From the NCBI RefSeq assembly GCF_900239935.1, contig NZ_LT965928.1:1549407-1613406 (forward strand): a stretch of DNA of 64,000 nt. Reading direction: 5' to 3'. Position numbers and translations under genes: made by a program. Below, in pieces: positions 46,408-56,757 of the stretch; position 1 is the first letter of the stretch, and each line of letters starts with the position of its first letter. Origin of the DNA: Pseudoalteromonas carrageenovora IAM 12662 (GTDB lineage Bacteria; Pseudomonadota; Gammaproteobacteria; Enterobacterales; Alteromonadaceae). A model generated the notes under the pieces. The model was given only the letters and a program-made list of their open reading frames with translations, made no database searches and was not told where the DNA came from.

Positions 46408-48258
46408 ATGTTGCACCCTCGCATTAAAGAAGTCACCCAACGCGTTATTGAACGCAGTAAACAAACCCGTCAAGATTATTTAGATCGTATTTCGCACGCA
46501 AAAAAACAAACAAGAGTTCGTGCTGGACTAGGCTGCGGAAACATCGCTCACGTTATGGCTGCATGTAGCAGCGACGACAAAGCGCGCTTAAAGGCTGATG
46601 AACAGCCTAATCTTGCTATTATCAACTCATATAACGATATGCTTTCGGCCCATGTGCCATACAAAGACTACCCAGATTTAATTAAAGACCTTGCAACTAA
46701 GTACGACGCAACAGCACAAGTTGCTGGTGGCGTACCTGCAATGTGTGATGGTGTTACGCAAGGGCGTGACGGCATGGAACTATCGCTTTTCTCACGCGAT
46801 GTTATTGCTATGTCTACAGCGATTTCATTATCGCATGACGTGTTTGACGGCGTATTTTGTTTAGGCGTATGTGACAAAATTGTCCCAGGTTTATTAATTG
46901 GCGCATTATCATTTGGCCATTTACCTGTGTTCTTTTTACCAGCAGGCCCAATGCAATCTGGTATCCCAAATAAAGAAAAAGCACGTATTCGTCAAAAGTT
47001 TGCACAAGGCTTAGTAAGCCGCGAAGACTTGCTAGAAGCTGAAAGCGCGTCTTACCACAGCGCGGGTACTTGTACGTTTTACGGTACTGCTAACTCAAAC
47101 CAAATGCTTATGGAAATAATGGGCTTGCACCTTCCAGGTAGCTCATTTATCAACCCATACACAGAGCTTCGCGATGGACTAACAGGTAATGCTGTAGAAG
47201 CCATGCTTAAGCAGCTTACAGATGATAAAGAAAGCCCATGTTTAGCAGATGTGATCAGCGAAAAAACCATTATTAATGGTTTAGTTGGCTTGCTATCAAC
47301 AGGTGGCTCTACTAACCACGCTATTCATATTGTTGCTATTGCAAAAGCTGCGGGCATTCAAGTTACATGGAAAGACATGTCTGATCTATCAGAAGTGGTT
47401 CCACTACTTACGCGTATTTACCCGAACGGCTCAGCAGATGTAAATCACTTCCAAGCTGCAGGCGGAATGGGCTTTTTAATGCGTGAACTTGCAAGCGCTG
47501 GTTATTTGCATACCGATGTTAAAACAATGCTAGGTGATGGCCTTGCACCGTACATGACAGAGCCGCGTCTTGATAAAGACGAAAGCTTAATCATGAGCGA
47601 TTCAAATGGTCCAACTAAAGTTAAATGGGTAGATTGTCCTGAAAACTCTCTTGATGAAGAAGTGCTTCGCCCAATCAACAACCCATTTAGCAAGCAAGGT
47701 GGCTTACAACTACTTACTGGTAACTTAGGTAAAGCAGTAATTAAAGTTTCTGCCGTTGCTACTGAGCACCAAGTTGTTACCGCGCCTGCTAAAGTATTTA
47801 GCTCACAAGGCGAGCTTCAAGAAGCGTATAGCCGTGGCGAGTTAAACCAAGACTTTATTGCTGTGCTTAAAGAGCAGGGCCCTAAAGCTAAAGGGATGCC
47901 AGAGCTTCATAAATTAACGCCTGTAATGGCAACACTTCAAGATGAAGGCTTTAAAGTAGCTATTGTTACCGATGGCCGTATGTCGGGTGCATCAGGCAAA
48001 GTACCTGCTGCAATCCACCTAGCGCCAGAAGCTGTTGAAGGTGGCATTATTGCTAAAATTCACGAAGGTGATTTAGTAACACTAGATGCGCCAAGCGGTA
48101 TATTAAAAGTACATGTTAGTGATGAAGAGCTTGCTAAGCGTGAACTACAACTTAGCCAACCAAGCCTAACATTTGGTACAGGCCGAGAGTTATTTACTGG
48201 ATTTAGAAATATTGTAAGCAGTGCCGATTTAGGCGCGAGTGCTTTTGGACTTGAATAA
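46408..48258 (+). CDS. edd: Phosphogluconate dehydratase
   Basis: Edd converts 6-phosphogluconate to 2-keto-3-deoxy-6-phosphogluconate, the first committed step of the Entner-Doudoroff pathway. The 616-residue length is normal. It belongs to the IlvD/Edd Fe-S dehydratase family: [30 protein letters not shown] segments, [28 protein letters not shown] and a C-terminal [18 protein letters not shown]. It is the first gene of edd-eda-gap, under two operators. Confidence 0.97.
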   Translation: MLHPRIKEVTQRVIERSKQTRQDYLDRISHAKKQTRVRAGLGCGNIAHVMAACSSDDKARLKADEQPNLAIINSYNDMLSAHVPYKDYPDLIKDLATKYDATAQVAGGVPAMCDGVTQGRDGMELSLFSRDVIAMSTAISLSHDVFDGVFCLGVCDKIVPGLLIGALSFGHLPVFFLPAGPMQSGIPNKEKARIRQKFAQGLVSREDLLEAESASYHSAGTCTFYGTANSNQMLMEIMGLHLPGSSFINPYTELRDGLTGNAVEAMLKQLTDDKESPCLADVISEKTIINGLVGLLSTGGSTNHAIHIVAIAKAAGIQVTWKDMSDLSEVVPLLTRIYPNGSADVNHFQAAGGMGFLMRELASAGYLHTDVKTMLGDGLAPYMTEPRLDKDESLIMSDSNGPTKVKWVDCPENSLDEEVLRPINNPFSKQGGLQLLTGNLGKAVIKVSAVATEHQVVTAPAKVFSSQGELQEAYSRGELNQDFIAVLKEQGPKAKGMPELHKLTPVMATLQDEGFKVAIVTDGRMSGASGKVPAAIHLAPEAVEGGIIAKIHEGDLVTLDAPSGILKVHVSDEELAKRELQLSQPSLTFGTGRELFTGFRNIVSSADLGASAFGLE

Positions 48259-48292
48259 TAATTGCCACACACAGGGTAATGAGGAACAAGTA

Positions 48293-48913
48293 ATGAGTAT
48301 TGAAAAAATCTTAGCGTCGGCACCTGTGGTGCCAGTGGTTGTAATCGAAAAACTAGAAGATGCAGCACCACTAGCTAGAGCGTTATATAACGGTGGCTTA
48401 AAAGCCCTTGAAATCACGCTACGTACACCTGTTGCTGTTGAAGCAGTAAAACTTATGAAGGCAGAAGTTCCAGAAGCTTTCGTTGGTACAGGTACAGTGG
48501 TTGATAAAGCAAGCTTTGACGCTTCAGTAGAAGCGGGCGCTGATTTTATGGTAAGCCCAGGCGTAAGTGATGAATTATTAGCATTGGCTAAAAATTCAGA
48601 TATTCCATTTTTACCTGGAGCTGCAACTGCGAGCGAAGTTATGCAGTTAGCAAGCCATGGCTTTAAGTATTTAAAGTTTTTCCCAGCTGAAGCCGCTGGC
48701 GGAACAGCAATGCTTAAGTCGATTGGTGGCCCATTACCACATATTACTTTTTGCCCAACTGGTGGCATTAGCCTAGCAACTGCACCTAACTACTTAGCAC
48801 TTAATAATGTTATTTGTGTTGGTGGTACGTGGATGTTAGATAAACAACTTATTGAAAATAAAGACTGGCAAGCCATTGAAGCGCTTGCTCGCCAAGCAAG
48901 TGAACTTAAATAG
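48293..48913 (+). CDS. eda: KDPG aldolase
   Basis: Eda cleaves KDPG to pyruvate and glyceraldehyde-3-phosphate. The 206-residue protein has the class I aldolase motifs: GLKALEITLRT (catalytic Glu), GTGTVVDKASFDASVEAGADF and the Schiff-base Lys in GFKYLKFFPAEAAGG, with CPTGGISLATAPNYL near the end. I start at MSIEKILAS because GAGGAAC precedes it; an upstream in-frame ATG at 48239 lies inside edd and has no binding site. gap follows after nine bases. Confidence 0.97.
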   Translation: MSIEKILASAPVVPVVVIEKLEDAAPLARALYNGGLKALEITLRTPVAVEAVKLMKAEVPEAFVGTGTVVDKASFDASVEAGADFMVSPGVSDELLALAKNSDIPFLPGAATASEVMQLASHGFKYLKFFPAEAAGGTAMLKSIGGPLPHITFCPTGGISLATAPNYLALNNVICVGGTWMLDKQLIENKDWQAIEALARQASELK

Positions 48914-48922
48914 GAGTCTAAA

Positions 48923-49927
48923 ATGATTAATGTAGCAATTAACGGTTATGGTCGTATCGGTCGCAATGTATTACGAGCGCTTTACGAGTCAGCGCAAAAC
49001 AGTGAAATTAAAATTGTAGCAATTAACGATTTAGCACCTGCTAACGTAAATGCACACTTAACACAGTTTGACTCAGTTCATGGTCAATTTTCTAAAAAAG
49101 TAACACTTGCAGATAACACCATGCTAATAGGTGATGACGTAATTACGCTTACTCAAGAGCGTGACCCTGTAAACTTACCGTGGAAAGAGCTAAACGTAGA
49201 TATCGTTTTAGAATGTACGGGCTTTTTCACTAAGCGTGAAGACGCGGCTAAGCACATTACAGCTGGTGCTAAAAAAGTAATTGTATCAGCACCTGGTAAA
49301 GACCTAGACGCAACGGTAGTACATGGCGTTAACAGTGATGTAATTAACGCTGATAGCAACATTATCTCTAATGCATCATGTACTACTAACTGTTTAGCGC
49401 CAATTGCAAAAGCAATTAACGACACAGTAGGTATTGAGCAAGGTAGCATGACTACAATTCATGCTTACACAAACGATCAAAACTTATCTGACGTTTATCA
49501 CCCAGATCTATACCGTGCGCGTAGTGCAACACAATCTATGATCCCAACTAAAACAGGTGCTGCTGCAGCTGTTGGCTTAGTACTTCCTGAGCTTGCGGGT
49601 AAATTAGACGGAATGTCGGTACGTGTACCTACTATCAATGTTTCTTTAGTAGACTTTACGTTTATCACTAAACGCGACACAACAGCTGAAGAAATCAACG
49701 AAGTAATGAAAGCCGCAGCAACAGGTTCAATGAAAGAGATCTTAGAATACAACGAGCTTCCGCTTGTTTCTATCGATTTTAATCACAACCCAGCGTCATC
49801 AATTTTTGATGCAACGCAAACTAAAGCTGACGGCAAACTAGTCAAAGTAATGGCTTGGTACGACAACGAGTGGGGTTTCTCAAACCGCATGTTAGACCAA
49901 GTTAAAGCATTAGGTCAGTACTTATAA
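48923..49927 (+). CDS. gap: Glyceraldehyde-3-phosphate dehydrogenase, type I
   Basis: The 334-residue protein has the NAD loop [17 protein letters not shown], the catalytic Cys in [22 protein letters not shown] and [14 protein letters not shown]. It oxidises the glyceraldehyde-3-phosphate made by Eda, which explains its place in this operon. It resembles GapA/GapB more than erythrose-4-phosphate dehydrogenase at the active-site loops. AGGAG-like TAGGAGTC precedes the ATG. A terminator at 49960 ends the operon. Confidence 0.95.
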   Translation: MINVAINGYGRIGRNVLRALYESAQNSEIKIVAINDLAPANVNAHLTQFDSVHGQFSKKVTLADNTMLIGDDVITLTQERDPVNLPWKELNVDIVLECTGFFTKREDAAKHITAGAKKVIVSAPGKDLDATVVHGVNSDVINADSNIISNASCTTNCLAPIAKAINDTVGIEQGSMTTIHAYTNDQNLSDVYHPDLYRARSATQSMIPTKTGAAAAVGLVLPELAGKLDGMSVRVPTINVSLVDFTFITKRDTTAEEINEVMKAAATGSMKEILEYNELPLVSIDFNHNPASSIFDATQTKADGKLVKVMAWYDNEWGFSNRMLDQVKALGQYL

Positions 49928-49959
49928 TTGACCCTGTAAAAGTTTAGCTTTATCCAACC

Positions 49960-49985
49960 AAGCCGCGTATATCGCGGCTTTTTTG
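49960..49985 (+). terminator. Rho-independent terminator of edd-eda-gap
   Basis: AGCCGCG/CGCGGCT stem with a T6 tail. Confidence 0.9.
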
Positions 49986-50331
49986 TATCTATAGAACATT
50001 TATATTTAACCTCCAAATCTTAAAATTCAAGCTCCCTAATTCACAAAGTTAACAATAAGTACAGATGTAATCAGTGTGTTTACAGTTGTTTACAAATCAA
50101 AAGCATAGTTCTTAATTTTAACTGTGATCTATCTTGTTGAATTTAATGGTTTTTGTGTTTAATCTCAACTTTGTAATTAACACTTAGTATCTTGTCTATG
50201 TTTTTGAAGCCCCTCGATGTTGAAATTATGGTTTTATTAATACTATTATTAACAGCTAGTTAACGTTGTTAGGTGTTGACTGGTTTCATAATTATAAAAA
50301 CCATAGGTAGCTATGGCCCAGGGAGAAATAA
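49986..50331. promoter_or_regulatory. Upstream region of the second TonB-receptor gene
   Basis: AT-rich, without a gene. Near the start codon two overlapping symmetric elements are visible: TGGTTT/AAACCA flanking ATAATTAT at about 50281-50303, and CCATAG/CTATGG at 50301-50316. AGGGAG then precedes the ATG. These could be an operator or a leader hairpin. Neither LacI operator type is present. Confidence 0.4.
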
Positions 50332-53262
50332 ATGTTTAATAATAAAGTATCTAAAGCAGTCAGTTTAGCATTAGCATGCTCAGCTCTGTCTTACACATCG
50401 TTCTCATTTGCAGCAGAAGAAGAAAGTGCAGAAAAAGTAGAAAGAATCCAGGTTACTGGTTCTCGTATCAGAACTGATAGCTTTGCTAGTGAAGTTCCAA
50501 TCGATATTATCACTGTAGAGGATGCCGAAAATGAAGGTATTAAAACGCTTGGTGACTTGTTAAGAACTAGTACAGCAGCTGCTGGTTCAAACCAAATAAC
50601 TTCTGCGCTTAGTGTTGGATATGTTACTGCCGGTGGTAAAGGAACAGAAACTGTTTCACTTCGTGGTTTAGGTGCATCTCGTACGCTTATTCTATTAAAT
50701 GGTCGTAGAGCAGGCCCTGCAGGTACTCGCGGAGAAGTTTCAGGCTTCGATTTAAATACTATCCCACTTTCTACTGTAGAGCGTGTTGAAATTTTAAAAG
50801 ATGGTGCCTCATCTTTATACGGTTCAGATGCAGTTGCCGGTGTTATAAATATTATTACTAAAAAAGGCGACTCAAAAACAGTTACTGTTGATGTTAGTCA
50901 ACCATTTGAATCAGGTGGTGAAGAACAACGTATAAACTTCTCTTACGGTGAAGAATTTAGTAAAGGTTCTTTTCGTGTAACAGCAGATTATAAAATTACA
51001 AAAGAATTAAAACGCGGAGACCGTGATTTTCTTGATTGTTCTGAAAGATTATTAACATATGAAGACGGCTCTTCAGCGGATCCTATCGATCCTCGTACTG
51101 GTGAAGCTCACTGTAATGAAACAGGTTATGGATTATGGGTATATAGTGGTGGAGCTTCTAATATAATTGGCAGTGGTCCGCAGCTTGCTTATGATTACGA
51201 TGGATTCTTTGGTAATAATGGTTACAGTAACTATAACACCACAGCTTCAGAAGCTGGTGATTTAAGAACGCCTGATGGTTGGTACCCAGTTTCTTATGAT
51301 AAAGAAAGTGATGGATGGTGGAATATGGATCATCCGTTCCGCGATGAAGAAACCATGAACCCAGAAAATAAAGTATGGTCAGTATATGCGTTAGGTGATT
51401 ATCAAATTACTGACGATATTACAGCTTATGCGGAGTTTATCCATAGTTCTAGGAATACAAAGACCCAAAGCTACCGTCAATTTTGGACTGCTGATGTTGG
51501 CATAATCCCAGCTGATAACTTTGATGGTTTCTCTGGAGACGCTTTCTTCCTACCTGTAGCTTTATCAGACCACTATTCTTCAGATACCACTGTAGATTAT
51601 ACCCGTGTTGTTTTAGGCGCTACTGGTAGTATTGGATTTTGGGATTGGGATGTTTCTTACCAGAATAGTTATAACGACGGTGAATATAAAAATGATATTT
51701 TTTACCGTGACTCATTGGTTATGGCTCAGCTAAATACTGCAAACGGCACATCGTGTAACGGTGAAGTTACAGAGTTTTCAAATAAAACTTGTGTAGATTT
51801 ACCATGGACTGATCCTCAGTTCTTATACGGTAACCCTTCTGATGAAGTTAGAAACTTTATCTTTGGTGAAGATATTGGTAATACTGTTTATAAGCAGCAA
51901 ACTTTTGAAGCTTATATGACTGGCGATATAGTGGAAGTTCCTGCAGGTTCAATTGCGACTGCATTTGGTATTTCAATCCAAAAAGACGAAATTGATGATA
52001 CTCCTGGTGAAAACACGTTAAACGGAAATTCATGGGGCTTATCAGGAGCAGGTAAAACTGCTGGTTCTCAAATTTCTCGTGCGGTATATGCTGAGTTTAA
52101 AGTTCCACTAATTAATGATATGGATTATGTTGATTCATTAGATCTAACAGCATCAGCACGTTGGACTGATGTGTCTACTTACGGCAATGATACAACGTTT
52201 AAGCTAGGTTTGAACTGGGTTATTGTTGATGGTCTAAGTGTTCGTGCAAATCGTGGTTCTTCTTTCCGCTCTCCTGCATTGTTTGAGCTATTCTTAGCAG
52301 ACCAATCTGGCTTTAGTGGTCAGTTATCGATTGACCCGTGTTTAGATTGGGCTAATGAACAAGCGGCAGGTAATATCACTGATACTGTAGCTAATAACTG
52401 TCAAGCTGCGGGTATTCCTGCTGATTACACTGCTGGCGGAAGCTCTGCAATTATCTACACTAGTGGTGGTGCTGGTCGCTTGAAAGCTGAAACAGCAATA
52501 AATGAAAACATTGGTGTTGTATGGACTAGTCCTGAAGATACTTTTGCTGCGTCAATTGATTACTATGACATTGTAATCTCTGATGAAGTAACTAGTTTAT
52601 CTGGTAGCCAAATAACGAGCAGATGTTTTGAATCTAAAGATTTCGCAAACGAGCCTCTATGTGATCTATTTACTCGTCGCAACGGTGATAACAATGATTA
52701 CGGTATAGATGAAGTTAGAAGTGGCTATGTAAATGTTGCAAACCAAATTGCACGTGGTGTTGATTACAACTTTACTTATCAAGATGATTTTGATTTTGGT
52801 TCACTGCGTATGCGCTTAGAGCATACAATGCAAATTGAACGTAAATATAAGTTATTTGAAGACAGTGAAGAAAATAACTACGTAGGTGAGTTAGGTGAGC
52901 CTAAGCATACAGGTAATGTTTCTTTAACTTACTCAAAAGATGACTACAGCTTAACGTGGACAACTCGTTATGTAGATTCAACTAATGATTACGAATACTA
53001 CAATGATTCGAAAGAAACTACTTACCGTGGCGAAACTGTTTATGCTACTCGTGAGACAAGATGGGTAACGTATCATTCACTTTCTGGTACAGTTGATACT
53101 GATATGGGACTTAAAGTAACAGCAGGTATTGCTAACTTATTTGATGAAGAGCCTCCTATTTTATCAGCTAGTGGTACTTTAAATGTTGGTAATGCGGCAT
53201 TGTATTCTCAATATGACAGAGTTGGTCGTCGTTTCTTTGCGAACGTAACTTATAGCTTCTAA
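50332..53262 (+). CDS. TonB-dependent receptor
   Basis: The 976-residue protein has a signal peptide (MFNNKVSKAVSLALACSALSYTSFSFA), a plug beginning VERIQVTGSRIRTDSFASEVPIDIIT and continuing VSLRGLGASRTLILLNGRR and VEILKDGASSLYGSDAVAGVINIITK, and a barrel ending GRRFFANVTYSF. The VTGSRI start is typical of the large TonB-receptor group of Alteromonadales whose members import peptides, sugars or siderophores. The S9 peptidase downstream, separated by a hairpin, suggests peptide uptake; this is inference. Confidence 0.93.
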   Translation: MFNNKVSKAVSLALACSALSYTSFSFAAEEESAEKVERIQVTGSRIRTDSFASEVPIDIITVEDAENEGIKTLGDLLRTSTAAAGSNQITSALSVGYVTAGGKGTETVSLRGLGASRTLILLNGRRAGPAGTRGEVSGFDLNTIPLSTVERVEILKDGASSLYGSDAVAGVINIITKKGDSKTVTVDVSQPFESGGEEQRINFSYGEEFSKGSFRVTADYKITKELKRGDRDFLDCSERLLTYEDGSSADPIDPRTGEAHCNETGYGLWVYSGGASNIIGSGPQLAYDYDGFFGNNGYSNYNTTASEAGDLRTPDGWYPVSYDKESDGWWNMDHPFRDEETMNPENKVWSVYALGDYQITDDITAYAEFIHSSRNTKTQSYRQFWTADVGIIPADNFDGFSGDAFFLPVALSDHYSSDTTVDYTRVVLGATGSIGFWDWDVSYQNSYNDGEYKNDIFYRDSLVMAQLNTANGTSCNGEVTEFSNKTCVDLPWTDPQFLYGNPSDEVRNFIFGEDIGNTVYKQQTFEAYMTGDIVEVPAGSIATAFGISIQKDEIDDTPGENTLNGNSWGLSGAGKTAGSQISRAVYAEFKVPLINDMDYVDSLDLTASARWTDVSTYGNDTTFKLGLNWVIVDGLSVRANRGSSFRSPALFELFLADQSGFSGQLSIDPCLDWANEQAAGNITDTVANNCQAAGIPADYTAGGSSAIIYTSGGAGRLKAETAINENIGVVWTSPEDTFAASIDYYDIVISDEVTSLSGSQITSRCFESKDFANEPLCDLFTRRNGDNNDYGIDEVRSGYVNVANQIARGVDYNFTYQDDFDFGSLRMRLEHTMQIERKYKLFEDSEENNYVGELGEPKHTGNVSLTYSKDDYSLTWTTRYVDSTNDYEYYNDSKETTYRGETVYATRETRWVTYHSLSGTVDTDMGLKVTAGIANLFDEEPPILSASGTLNVGNAALYSQYDRVGRRFFANVTYSF

Positions 53263-53277
53263 TTATTGAATATTTCT

Positions 53278-53304
53278 AAAGCTCTCAATATGAGAGCTTT
53301 TTTA
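53278..53304 (+). terminator. Terminator/attenuator between TonB receptor and S9 peptidase genes
   Basis: AAAGCTCTCA pairs with TGAGAGCTTT, followed by a T run. Only about 20 bp separate it from the peptidase ATG and no other promoter is evident, so it may allow partial read-through. Confidence 0.8.
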
Positions 53305-53322
53305 TTTTAAGGACGTAAATAA

Positions 53323-55278
53323 ATGTATTTCTCTCGGTTGTTTTTTTTGTTGATTTTAATATGTTCGTTCAATGTAAGTGCGGTTAAAGTGGAGCAATCT
53401 GTTTTATCTGCTTACGCTAAACATTCACAATTTATTGATATTAAAATATCGCCATCGGGTGATTATATCGCATCAACATCACGTAATGATGAAGGTGTGA
53501 TTAGCTTAACGGTATTAGATTTAAATAAAAATGAAATTATATCCGTAACACGAGGCAAGGGTAATGAATCTGTAAGTACATTTACATGGTTAAATGAAGA
53601 AAGATTATTGCTTACTATGGCAAGAGAAGTCGGATCTTTTGAGTTACCAAGACCCACTGGTGAACTTATAGCAATGGATGCAAATGGTAAAAGAAAAGTT
53701 ATCTTAACAGGCCCTCGTTCTAAAACTGGGGATATTAGGTTCTCATCTATTATTGATATTTTACCTACTGAACCAGATCAAGTGTTGATTTATAGCGTGG
53801 AATGGACTGCGTCTGAGCCATATTTAGACTTATATAGAATGAAAGTAACTACTGGTCGTAAACGTAGCTTAGGTAGGGTTCCTATGCGAGTTTACAAAGG
53901 AAGCGGTGTTGCTGTTTACACTAATAAAACTGGCGAACCATTAGCAGCCCAAGGCATCGATCCTAATAGAGGTAATAAAGCAGTACTTATGGCCCGTTTA
54001 AGTGTTGATGATGATTGGAAGGTTATACTCGAAACTAATCAATATGAAGGCTCTTTTACTCCATTAAAATTTATTGATAATGAAACTTTAATAGGTTTAA
54101 GTGATTTAGAAACGGATACACAATCAATAGCAACATTAAACATAAGAACTAAGAAGCACACTGTGTTGGCATCACATAATGAAGCTGATTTGACCCCTGT
54201 GTTTAGTGTTAAAACAGGCCAAGCAGATGAGATAGTCGCAGGGGCATATGAGTATGATGAGGTAGGTATCGTATTTCTCGATGATGTAGACGATCCTGCA
54301 AATCAGGCTCTTATTAAGAGCTTAATGGGCACTTTTAAAAATCAAAATGTACGTGTAACTTCTTCTACGTACGACAATAAAACAATGATATTGAGTGTTT
54401 CATCAGCTAATACCCCTCAAAAGTTTTATGTGTATGATAATGAAAAACGTAAACTTTCAGTATTAACAGCGAGCAAACCATGGCTAAAATCTTCTTTAGT
54501 TCCGAAAACACAAATCATTACTTATAAAAATCGTGATGGTGACCTTTTAACAGGGCTTTTAACGTTACCGAAAGATAAATCAACTAATTTACCGCTTATC
54601 TTATTACCTCACGGTGGTCCACATGGAGTTCAAGACTCAATAGCAAATTTGAATTCAGATGTAAAAGTACTCTCTAGCCACGGGTACGCTGTTTTTCAGC
54701 CAAACTATAGAGGCTCAGGTGGATATGGTCGCTCATTTTTAACGAGCGGTTTTAAAAACTGGGGGACATCTATGATTGATGACATGACTGACGGCACTCG
54801 AACACTGATAAAACAAGGTATTGTCGATAAAACCAGAATGTGTGTTTATGGCGGTTCTTATGGTGGTTATGCAGCACTTCAAAGTGTTATTAGAGAGCCA
54901 GAACTGTATAAATGCACAATAGGTTTTGTAGGTGTTTATGATTTAGATTTAATGTACACCGAGGGTGATATTAAAGAGAATGAATCAGGTACTAACTATC
55001 TAGATACAGTATTACCTACAGGTAATGCAAGAATTGCTCAATCACCAGTACATAATGTAGATAAAATTAAAGTGCCTGTTTTTATTATCCAGGGCGAAGA
55101 AGATGTTCGAGTACCGAAAGAACATGCGTTTAAGTTAAGAGATGAGCTTAAAAAGCGCAATATGCCTTTCGAGTGGATGATGAAAAGCGGTGAAGGGCAT
55201 GGTTTTTATAAGCCAGAAAATAATATTGAGCGTTGGACTGAAATGCTTGATTTTCTTGATAAACACATAGGTAAATAG
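53323..55278 (+). CDS. Exported S9 (prolyl oligopeptidase) family peptidase
   Basis: The 651-residue protein has a signal peptide (MYFSRLFFLLILICSFNVSA), an N-terminal beta-propeller-like region with repeated strands, and a C-terminal alpha/beta-hydrolase. The hydrolase has LILLPHGGPHGVQDS (oxyanion region), CVYGGSYGGYAAL (nucleophile Ser), a late Asp in GEEDVRVP and His in SGEGHGFYKPEN. Family S9C enzymes trim short peptides. Its position behind a TonB receptor suggests periplasmic processing of imported peptides. AAGGACG precedes the ATG. Confidence 0.93.
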   Translation: MYFSRLFFLLILICSFNVSAVKVEQSVLSAYAKHSQFIDIKISPSGDYIASTSRNDEGVISLTVLDLNKNEIISVTRGKGNESVSTFTWLNEERLLLTMAREVGSFELPRPTGELIAMDANGKRKVILTGPRSKTGDIRFSSIIDILPTEPDQVLIYSVEWTASEPYLDLYRMKVTTGRKRSLGRVPMRVYKGSGVAVYTNKTGEPLAAQGIDPNRGNKAVLMARLSVDDDWKVILETNQYEGSFTPLKFIDNETLIGLSDLETDTQSIATLNIRTKKHTVLASHNEADLTPVFSVKTGQADEIVAGAYEYDEVGIVFLDDVDDPANQALIKSLMGTFKNQNVRVTSSTYDNKTMILSVSSANTPQKFYVYDNEKRKLSVLTASKPWLKSSLVPKTQIITYKNRDGDLLTGLLTLPKDKSTNLPLILLPHGGPHGVQDSIANLNSDVKVLSSHGYAVFQPNYRGSGGYGRSFLTSGFKNWGTSMIDDMTDGTRTLIKQGIVDKTRMCVYGGSYGGYAALQSVIREPELYKCTIGFVGVYDLDLMYTEGDIKENESGTNYLDTVLPTGNARIAQSPVHNVDKIKVPVFIIQGEEDVRVPKEHAFKLRDELKKRNMPFEWMMKSGEGHGFYKPENNIERWTEMLDFLDKHIGK

Positions 55279-55297
55279 TTTCTATACTATATAAATA

Positions 55298-55322
55298 AAG
55301 CCACTCAATGAGTGGCTTTTTG
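55298..55322 (+). terminator. Rho-independent terminator
   Basis: AAAGCCACT/AGTGGCTTT stem with a 5-nt loop and T tail after the peptidase gene. Confidence 0.9.
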
Positions 55323-55400
55323 TTTTGTGGTTTTTAACTGATATGGGTTCTTTAAAGCTGTGCTGAGTATATTAAAAGCGTGAGCAATTTTAAGATCTAC

Positions 55401-56687
55401 CTAGCTTAATTTTGATTCAATTATCTTAAATTTTGGTCTTTTTGAAAGCTCATGTTGCTTTGCCAGCTGAGCTATATCGGACATTTTACCAAACAGTTCG
55501 CTTTGCTTATCTGCTGTGCTAACAGTACTTAGTAAATCCTCAATTAAACACCCAAAAGCACGCACTTCTATTAACTGTATTTGCTGCTGCTGATATTCGC
55601 TGAGCATAGCTAAGTTTGTAGCCGCACCAAAATCGCCAAATAAAACGTCATATTGTTCATTTATCATGGTGTTGTGTGCGTAAATATCGCCATGGCTTAC
55701 GTAATTATCATGTAGGTGAGTTAGCGTATTTGCCATCTGTTTTGCTATTTTATAAACAGCTTCAATAGGGTAATTACAACCATCATTAAATGTATCGCGC
55801 GTACACGTTTCTAAACTTGGTGGTAAACCCAAATTTGTATAATTGGTATCTATTAATTCCATTACTAAGCCAAGCTGTTTGCTTTGCTCTATATAGCTTA
55901 ATACATTTATTAGGTTTGTATGATTTGCAGCTTTTAGGCAGCAATTTACTTCATCAAGCGGGTAGCCATCACTCGTTATTGCCCCTTTAAATAGTTTTAC
56001 AGCAACATTACTATGTTTTGCTTTTGCAAGGTGTATAACGCCCGATGCACCTTGACCTATTACTTTTTTAAGCTGAAAATTTTCAAGCGGGGTATTTTTT
56101 AAAGTACTTTTAGTTAAGCACTGAGCTTTATTAAATTCATTACCTGCAAAGGCAAGCCAAGCAAGTTTTGGTAATTCTAGTAGCCAATCATCGAGTTTTG
56201 TTAGGTTGTTTGCAGAGAGCCTCACAAGCTCTAAATTAGTACAGTTAGCCATGCTTGTCGGTAAATGTTTTAGGTTATTACCTGCAAGCGCAAGCTTTTT
56301 AAGCTGGGTGTAATTACCAAAGTCTTCAGGGAGTTCGCTTAACGTGTTATCGGTGAGTATTAACCACTCAATATGTTTTGGTAGGCTTTTTAGTGCAAAC
56401 TCTGAAATTTGATTACCTTTAAATGCGACCATAATTAGAGCAGGGCATTTAGCGAGCACTGTAGGAATATGCTTAAACTGGTTAAACGATAAAAACACGC
56501 GTTTTAAACGGTGCAAACATGTAAACTCAGCTGGTAAATCAGATAAATTATTATTTGATAAATCGAGTACTTCTAAGGTATCTGCAAGGGTAAATATTTC
56601 AGGTGGAAATTCAGTCAACTCTTCAACGAGTTGCAAATGTGTTACGCCATTCAACTTACCAGCTTTAAGCTCCGCAAGGGTATTCAT
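55401..56687 (-). CDS. Leucine-rich-repeat protein fused to a protein kinase domain
   Basis: The 428-residue protein has two parts. Residues 1 to about 200 are leucine-rich repeats of about 23 residues (LEVLDLSNNNLSDLPAEF, LKKLALAGNNLKHLPTSM and others). From about residue 208 there is a eukaryotic-type kinase domain with VIGQGASGVIHLAK (Gly-rich loop), NVAVKLFKG (ATP Lys), VSHGDIYAHNTMI (catalytic loop, HGD in place of HRD) and LFGDFGAATNL (DFG). Key catalytic residues are present, so activity is plausible. No signal peptide or membrane segment is seen, so it should be cytoplasmic. The target is unknown. Confidence 0.88.
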   Translation of the reverse strand: MNTLAELKAGKLNGVTHLQLVEELTEFPPEIFTLADTLEVLDLSNNNLSDLPAEFTCLHRLKRVFLSFNQFKHIPTVLAKCPALIMVAFKGNQISEFALKSLPKHIEWLILTDNTLSELPEDFGNYTQLKKLALAGNNLKHLPTSMANCTNLELVRLSANNLTKLDDWLLELPKLAWLAFAGNEFNKAQCLTKSTLKNTPLENFQLKKVIGQGASGVIHLAKAKHSNVAVKLFKGAITSDGYPLDEVNCCLKAANHTNLINVLSYIEQSKQLGLVMELIDTNYTNLGLPPSLETCTRDTFNDGCNYPIEAVYKIAKQMANTLTHLHDNYVSHGDIYAHNTMINEQYDVLFGDFGAATNLAMLSEYQQQQIQLIEVRAFGCLIEDLLSTVSTADKQSELFGKMSDIAQLAKQHELSKRPKFKIIESKLS

Positions 56688-56712
56688 AAATTTTCAAAAG
56701 CCTTTTAAAATG

Positions 56713-56737
56713 AAAAAGCCAACATCTCTGTTGGCTT
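56713..56737 (-). terminator. Rho-independent terminator of the YebC-type gene
   Basis: On the minus strand AAGCCAACA pairs with TGTTGGCTT and is followed by T5. Confidence 0.88.
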
Positions 56738-56757
56738 AAATTTAAACTATAAAAAGT

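Noticed and set aside
48229..48768. 179-codon open frame antisense to eda
   Set aside because: It lies entirely over edd/eda on the opposite strand, has low-complexity Ala/Ser-rich composition typical of shadow frames and no ribosome binding site or recognisable domain.
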